A DNA stretch of 64,000 nucleotides from Pseudomonas guariconensis (GTDB lineage Bacteria; Pseudomonadota; Gammaproteobacteria; Pseudomonadales; Pseudomonadaceae): assembly GCF_024127895.1 (NCBI RefSeq), contig NZ_JAMYBK010000012.1, positions 62,001 to 126,000 of the forward strand, in the 5' to 3' direction. The notes under the pieces were generated by a model. That model did no database searches. It saw only the letters and a list, made by a program, of their open reading frames with translations, and was not told where the DNA came from. The position numbers and the translations under genes are program-made. This document shows positions 59,552-64,000 of the stretch, in pieces (the stretch's first letter is position 1; each line of letters starts with the position of its first letter).

Positions 59552-59674
59552 GGTGCTGGCACGGGTCGGAGGTCTGGCCATTGTAGCGTTGTGGGGCTTT
59601 TCGTGGATAAGCCTTCTCACAAAGGTTCACTGCGGTGCTGACTTGGGTGGGCTTGCCGACGGGGGGAGAGGGAC

Positions 59675-59715
59675 AAAAAGGAACCGCGGCGCCAGGGAGA
59701 AGCACACCGCGGTCC
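59675..59715 (-). terminator. Terminator after csgA (minus strand)
   Basis: On the minus strand GGACCGCGG pairs with CCGCGGTTCC across a loop of about 18 bases, followed by TTTTT. It lies 14 bases past the csgA stop. Confidence 0.6.
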
Positions 59716-59728
59716 AAGGGGGAGGGGG

Positions 59729-61174
59729 TTATTGCTGGGTCACGGTCGCCAGGTTGGCGTTGCCGTACTGGGTGATGGTGGCGGTCTGGTTGGCGCCGCT
59801 CTGGTCGACGAAGGCCAGGTTGGCGTTGCCTCCCTGTGTCACGAAGGCGACGTTGACACCATCGGCCTGCTTGATGGTGGCTTCGTTGCCGCTGCCGTAC
59901 AGCTGGTAGGTGTAGCTCTGGTTGCCATAGCCGGACTGCTCGAGGGTGATGGCGTTGCCGCTGCCGGCGCTCAGGCCCGTGGCGTAGTTGTCGCTGCCGC
60001 GCTGGTCGGCGATCAGCAGGTTGTCGCTGCCGTTCTGCTCGAAGTACAGCTCGTTGTTGCTGTCGACCTGGTTGGTCTGCATCTGGTTGCCGGTGCCTTT
60101 CTGGTTCAGCTGGGCCAGCTGGTTCATGCCGTCCTGGGTCAGGTTGACGCCGTTGCCGGTGCCGGTCTGGTTGATCTCGGCACGCTGGCCGCTGCCGAAC
60201 TGGCCGCCGGGTTTCTCGCCCTTCCAGTTGCTGGCCATGATCTTGTTGCCATTGCCGGTGGTGGTGATGCTCAGGCTGTGGTTGTCACCGGTCTGGTAGG
60301 TGAAGTGCAGGTTGTCGCTGCCGTTCTGGGAAATGCTGGTCACCGACTGGGTGGTCTCGTACTGATCCGACCAGCTGGCGTTACGCTGGCCGTTCTGGGT
60401 CAGGCTGGCGGTGTTGGCCTGGCCGAAGCTCTGGTCGATGTAGCCTTCGTTGAGCTGGCCTTGCTGGTACACGGTGGCCTGGCTGGCGTTCTGGTTGTCT
60501 TGCCAGACCTCCATGGAGTTGCCGGTGCCGTACTGCAGGATGCCGATGGTGCCGCCCAGGCCGTCGCGCTGGTCGCCGTAGGCCCAGTTGGCCGAGCCGT
60601 CCTGATAGATCTGGATGTCGCCGTTCTGGTGGCTCAGGTGCTCGGCGGCGGCGAAGTTGCCGCTGCCGCCTTGCATGATCAGGCTGCGGTTGTTGGTGCC
60701 GCCGAACAACTGTTCGACGACCGCCTCGTTGCCACTGCCCCATTGCTGGGTGGTGGCCTGGCTGCCCACCTGGGTGTCCTGGAACACCAGCGAGACGTTG
60801 CCGGTGCCTTGCTGGGCCTGCAGGGACTGGTTGTTCTCGCCGATCGACTGGCTGGCGAAGTTGTCGTTGAGGGTGCCGCCGGACTGCTGGGTGATCTGGC
60901 TGCCGTTCTCGTACAGCTGTTCGCCGTAGCCGGCGTTGTACGAGCCGGTGGCGCTCTGCTGGATGTCGCTGGTGCTGTTGTCCTGCACGGCCATGTGGTT
61001 GTGGCCCTGGCCGGTCTGGTGCTGGGTGGCCGAGGCGAAGGGCGCGAGGCTCTGCAGGACCTCGGCGATGTTCTCGTTGCCCTGCTGGGTCTGGGTCGAG
61101 GTGCTGTCGTCGGCCATGACCTGGCCGGCCAGGGCCAGCACGATGGCGGCGCTTAGGGGAGCGAGCTTGAACAT
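59729..61174 (-). CDS. csgA: Curlin major subunit-like protein CsgA, expanded
   Basis: This 481-residue exported amyloid protein has a signal peptide (LAPLSAAIVLALAGQVMA) followed by many imperfect curlin repeats of the form x-Q-x-G-x-x-N-x-x-x-x-x-Q, for example WGSGNEAVVEQ, TGTGNGVNLTQ, NGSDNLLIADQ and GGNANLAFVDQ. E. coli CsgA has about 150 residues and five repeats; this one is about three times longer with a far larger repeat number. The chain is very rich in Gln, Asn, Gly and Ser and has no Cys in the mature part. It lies 16 bases after csgB. It should form the extracellular fibre exported by CsgG. Confidence 0.9.
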   Translation of the reverse strand: MFKLAPLSAAIVLALAGQVMADDSTSTQTQQGNENIAEVLQSLAPFASATQHQTGQGHNHMAVQDNSTSDIQQSATGSYNAGYGEQLYENGSQITQQSGGTLNDNFASQSIGENNQSLQAQQGTGNVSLVFQDTQVGSQATTQQWGSGNEAVVEQLFGGTNNRSLIMQGGSGNFAAAEHLSHQNGDIQIYQDGSANWAYGDQRDGLGGTIGILQYGTGNSMEVWQDNQNASQATVYQQGQLNEGYIDQSFGQANTASLTQNGQRNASWSDQYETTQSVTSISQNGSDNLHFTYQTGDNHSLSITTTGNGNKIMASNWKGEKPGGQFGSGQRAEINQTGTGNGVNLTQDGMNQLAQLNQKGTGNQMQTNQVDSNNELYFEQNGSDNLLIADQRGSDNYATGLSAGSGNAITLEQSGYGNQSYTYQLYGSGNEATIKQADGVNVAFVTQGGNANLAFVDQSGANQTATITQYGNANLATVTQQ

Positions 61175-61190
61175 GATGGTGCCTCCAGGT

Positions 61191-61673
61191 CTATCGGTAT
61201 TGGGTGATGTGAATCTGCTGGCCGTTGCCGGCCTGGGTCACGGCGCTGGTGAGCCCGCTGCCGTGCTGTTCGATGTTGGCTGTGTTGTAGTTGCCGATCT
61301 GTTCGATCGACGCACTGTTGCGGCTGCCACGCTGCTGGATCGACGCGCTGTTGCCTTGGCCCTGCTGGGTGATCGACGCCATCAGGTCGCTGCCTTCCTG
61401 CAGGATGAACGCCTCCTGCGCGCCCCCGGCCTGGACGATGCGGCCCAGCAGGGCCTGGCCGTTCTGGTCGAGGGCGGCGCGGTTGCCCGTGCCCTGCTGC
61501 TCGATCACCGCCAACTGGCCGGCGCCGGCCGGCAGCAGGCGGACGATCGACGGCTCGCCGAGGTCGTTGCCGGCGGCAAGGTCGGCGTTGTCCATCAGGT
61601 CATCGGCCCAGCCGGGCGGGATGGCCTGGCCCACCAGGGCCAGGCCGAGCAGCAGTGGATACAGGCGTTGCAT
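61191..61673 (-). CDS. csgB: Curlin nucleator CsgB
   Basis: This 160-residue exported protein has a signal peptide (LLLGLALVGQAIPPGWA), a non-repeat front, then about five curlin repeats (IEQQGTGNRAALDQ, ITQQGQGNSASIQQ, RGSRNSASIEQ, IGNYNTANIEQ). The length matches CsgB, and it precedes csgA as in enteric csgBA. It nucleates fibre growth at the cell surface through CsgF. No csgC or csgD is present. Confidence 0.9.
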   Translation of the reverse strand: MQRLYPLLLGLALVGQAIPPGWADDLMDNADLAAGNDLGEPSIVRLLPAGAGQLAVIEQQGTGNRAALDQNGQALLGRIVQAGGAQEAFILQEGSDLMASITQQGQGNSASIQQRGSRNSASIEQIGNYNTANIEQHGSGLTSAVTQAGNGQQIHITQYR

Positions 61674-61694
61674 GGCGTCTCTCCCTGGCCTTGG

Positions 61695-63923
61695 CTACTG
61701 CACGTTCACCGGCACGGTGCGTTCGCTGCCCTGGCTGCTGCGGATGATCGCCGTCGGGTTGGCCGTCGGGATCACCGTGGTGCTGTTGCTCACCGCCAGG
61801 CGCCAGCGGCCGGTGATCGGCACTGCGACGCTGCCCAGGGTCACCAGGCCGTTCGGGGTGGTCACCTGCACTGTGACGGTGTTGCCGGTGGTCACCGACG
61901 ACGTGCCGCTGATATCCCAGTTGAAGCGGTTGTTGGAGCGCGCCGTGACGCTGGCCGCGGTGACCGTGAAGGTCTCCTGGGCCGGGCGTGGCGACACCTG
62001 CACGGTGACCGTGCCACTGCCGGAGAGCGCCCCCAGGGCATCGCGCGCCACGTAGGTGAAGCTGGTGCTGAACGGGGTGGTGATGGTGCCCGGCGGTGTG
62101 TAGGTGACCACGCTGCCATCGGTGCTGACCGTGCCTCGGCCGGCCGGCGGCTGGGTGACGCTGGCCACGCTCAGCGGCAAGTTGCCTTCCGGGTCGCTGT
62201 CGTTGGCCAGCACGTCGATGGTCAGCGGCACACCCAGGGTCGCGACGCTGTCCGGCACCGCCGTCGGCGGCTGGTTGGGCGCGACATTGACGGTCACGGT
62301 GGCCGGCTCCGACTTCAGGCCCTTGGCGTCCTGGGCGCGATAGCTGAAGGTGGCCACCAGCGACGAGGTGGCACCAGGCGGCGGGGTGTAGGTCACCGCG
62401 GTGCTGCCGTTGAGTACCACCGAGCCGAGGCCGGTACCGGGCTGGGTCAGGTCGGCGATGCTCAGTGGCAGGTTGCCGTCCGGGTCGCTGTCGTTGGCCA
62501 GCAGGTTGAGCGTCACGGGGACGCCGACGCTGGTGCTGCCGCTGTCGGGCTGGGCCAGCGGCGGCTGGTTCTCGGCTTCCACCGGCGCGCTGCCGAGCAC
62601 CACCACCGGCTCGACGTCGCTGCCGCCGGCAGCGGACTTGACGGTGACGCTGGCAGGTGGCTGGGCGAGGTCATTGACCGTCAGGCTCTGCAGGGTTCCG
62701 GCCTTGGACAGGCGACCATAGCCCTGGGCGACCAGGTCCGGGACCTGCACTTCATCGCTGGAGCTGGCCTCGATGAGCAGGCGCTTGTTGGCCCAGTCGT
62801 AGCGCGCGGTACGGATCTTCACCACGTCGCTGAGGGTGCTCGACAACGACGTCGGGCGGGTGGCGCCGGTGCTGCTGCTGGCGGTGATCACCACCACCGC
62901 AGGCGGTGCGGCCTGGCTCAGTTGCTGGCTGAAGAACAGCCCGTTGTTGTCGGTCAGCAGGTTGAACTGGCAGGGCGAGGGCGGCGTACCGATCAGCTCC
63001 AGGCCGTTGCGCATGCACAGGCTGGCGCTGTTCGGTGCCTTGGCGAACAGCTCGACGCGGGTCCCGGCGGCATTGCGCTGGTAGGTGGCGCGCTGCAGCT
63101 CCACCGGGGTCTGGGCACGTGCGTCGAGGACCTTGCCGGAGACGGTGAAGAGGTTGGTCTGGATGGTTCCGGCCGGGCCTTCGATACGCACGAAGTTGGT
63201 GTTGAACGGGCTGCCGGTGACGGCTTGGGTGATGTTCGGGTCGCCGACGAAGGTCTCGGTGGCGCCGGTGTCCGGGTTGACCTCGGTGTAGGGCCCGTCG
63301 ACGCTGCGCAGGAATGGCCCGAGGTTGCCGTTGAGCGCGCCGGTGAAGTTGCCCGGGCCACCGATGCCGATGTCGCGGGTCATGTTGATCGCGCGTCGGC
63401 CGGTGGAGGTGACGTTGATGGTCTCGACCCCGTAGGGGTGGGTGATGGTGTAGACGCCGGTGCGTGGGATCGTGGCGCGGATGCGGATGCGGGCGAAGCT
63501 CTGCTGGTCGCCATCGACCGGCACCTCGGAGGCGAAGGCCGCCTCCAGGCCTGCGACGTAGACCTCCAGCTCGTAGCCGCTGTTGCCCACCTGCGGGATC
63601 TCGGTCTCGGCCAGGAACCAGAACAGCTCCGACGGCCAGTTGTCCGGGAACACCATCGGCAGCCTGTCGTCGTAGCCTGGCTCGGCGGCGAGCATGCACA
63701 TGTAGTTCGGCGCCGCCGGGGTGCCGGGCGCCCGCGAGCTGATCGCCCGCGACTGGCACAGTTCCAGGGACAGGTCGGTGGAGTCCTTGTACCACATCGG
63801 GTAGCGCCCGGTGGCCAGGGTGTAAGGGCCTGGATCGACCTCGGAGAGCGCGGCCCAGGCCACGCCGGAGAGGGTGAAGGAGAGCCCGGCGGCGCATAGC
63901 GCCCGGCGTGGCCAAGTGTTCAT
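61695..63923 (-). CDS. Large exported protein with Ig/cadherin-like repeats, in the csgBA operon
   Basis: This 742-residue protein has a signal peptide (ALCAAGLSFTLSGVAWA). Its N-terminal region of about 480 residues is unfamiliar to me. It ends with two tandem cadherin/Ig-like repeats (about 480-670; VTLNLLANDSDPDGNLPLSI, LTIDVLANDSDPEGNLPLSV), where DSDPDG/DSDPEG are calcium-binding type turns, and a final beta domain. AAGGAGG precedes ATG 63923. It is 21 bases upstream of csgB. I infer a surface adhesin or fibre-associated protein. It may use CsgG, or the type II-like machine encoded opposite. Confidence 0.8.
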   Translation of the reverse strand: MNTWPRRALCAAGLSFTLSGVAWAALSEVDPGPYTLATGRYPMWYKDSTDLSLELCQSRAISSRAPGTPAAPNYMCMLAAEPGYDDRLPMVFPDNWPSELFWFLAETEIPQVGNSGYELEVYVAGLEAAFASEVPVDGDQQSFARIRIRATIPRTGVYTITHPYGVETINVTSTGRRAINMTRDIGIGGPGNFTGALNGNLGPFLRSVDGPYTEVNPDTGATETFVGDPNITQAVTGSPFNTNFVRIEGPAGTIQTNLFTVSGKVLDARAQTPVELQRATYQRNAAGTRVELFAKAPNSASLCMRNGLELIGTPPSPCQFNLLTDNNGLFFSQQLSQAAPPAVVVITASSSTGATRPTSLSSTLSDVVKIRTARYDWANKRLLIEASSSDEVQVPDLVAQGYGRLSKAGTLQSLTVNDLAQPPASVTVKSAAGGSDVEPVVVLGSAPVEAENQPPLAQPDSGSTSVGVPVTLNLLANDSDPDGNLPLSIADLTQPGTGLGSVVLNGSTAVTYTPPPGATSSLVATFSYRAQDAKGLKSEPATVTVNVAPNQPPTAVPDSVATLGVPLTIDVLANDSDPEGNLPLSVASVTQPPAGRGTVSTDGSVVTYTPPGTITTPFSTSFTYVARDALGALSGSGTVTVQVSPRPAQETFTVTAASVTARSNNRFNWDISGTSSVTTGNTVTVQVTTPNGLVTLGSVAVPITGRWRLAVSNSTTVIPTANPTAIIRSSQGSERTVPVNVQ

Positions 63924-63955
63924 GCTGCCTCCTTGAAGGCGGAGCCTTTGTCTGT

Positions 63956-64000
63956 TCATGGCACCAGCACCACGTCTTCGCTGTCGCTGCCGCCGTGGGC
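63956..64000 (-). CDS. 3' end of an upstream gene, cut by the window edge
   Basis: Reading leftwards from the right edge on the minus strand gives AHGGSDSEDVVLVP followed by TGA at 63956-63958, 32 bases before the Ig-like gene. It is too short to identify, but the spacing suggests an earlier gene of the same csgBA operon. Confidence 0.4.
   Translation of the reverse strand, partial: AHGGSDSEDVVLVP

Noticed and set aside
59732..63899. Long plus-strand open frames opposite csgA, csgB and the Ig-like gene
   Set aside because: They mirror the repeats of the minus-strand genes and encode Val/Ala/Gly/Leu-rich repeats without recognisable features or suitable ribosome sites.

Overview
The window is high-GC, densely packed chromosomal DNA that looks like a Pseudomonas of the P. 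putida group. The main reasons are the ureB-C-E-hupE-F-G gene order, P. putida-type REP palindromes (core GCGGGCAAGCCCGC or GCCGGCAAGCCGGC followed by TCCCACA), many GlxA, LysR and RidA catabolic islands, and a giant MnxG/McoA/MofA-type multicopper oxidase. There are no tRNA or rRNA genes, transposases, integrases or CRISPR arrays.

Layout. 1-4372: urease structural and accessory genes, entering from the left. 4505-7607: a small secreted protein, a Cache-GGDEF diguanylate cyclase, a short hypothetical protein and a periplasmic Cu/Zn superoxide dismutase. 7760-18536: nitrogen-compound catabolism. One part has a LysR regulator, a flavin monooxygenase with a RidA paralogue, and a DUF1028-ArgE pair. 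The other has a GlxA/AraC regulator, a RidA-cupin pair, a GlpD-like oxidoreductase and a DadA-like/ProC-like pair. A conserved 30-bp promoter element links two operons of the second part. 18690-31918: mixed housekeeping and accessory genes (phosphatase, SleB-like hydrolase, AEC transporter with LysR, pirin, UvrD-like helicase, two alpha/beta hydrolases, VOC proteins, phosphoribosyltransferase, MHS transporter). 32105-37106: a Rieske oxygenase, its reductase and an MFS transporter with a LysR gene, resembling glycine betaine/stachydrine demethylase systems.

37411-63923 is the most interesting part. The first block (37411-48786) encodes a 1952-residue multicopper oxidase, a YVTN-type beta-propeller, two SCO1/SenC copper chaperones, a cytochrome c fused to a periplasmic binding fold, and a SurA-N chaperone. 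It resembles an expanded mofABC/McoA manganese-oxidase operon. The second block (49030-58647) is one tightly overlapping operon: a stand-alone receiver, a GspE ATPase, PilM/N/O/P-like proteins, a lipoprotein secretin, three pseudopilins, and then csgE, csgF and csgG. A strong terminator closes it. Facing it on the minus strand is an operon for a large Ig-like-repeat protein, the curli nucleator CsgB and an unusually long curlin CsgA.

Both plus-strand operons are preceded by a good sigma-54 -24/-12 match. Upstream of each lie one or two copies of a CCCC-N6-GGGG palindrome, at distances typical for enhancer-binding activators. I infer one sigma-54 regulon that makes a secreted metal oxidase together with a type II/MSHA-like export machine and a curli fibre. 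This composite is the best candidate in the window for an undescribed system. The machine has no visible GspF platform protein or prepilin peptidase and would have to borrow them.
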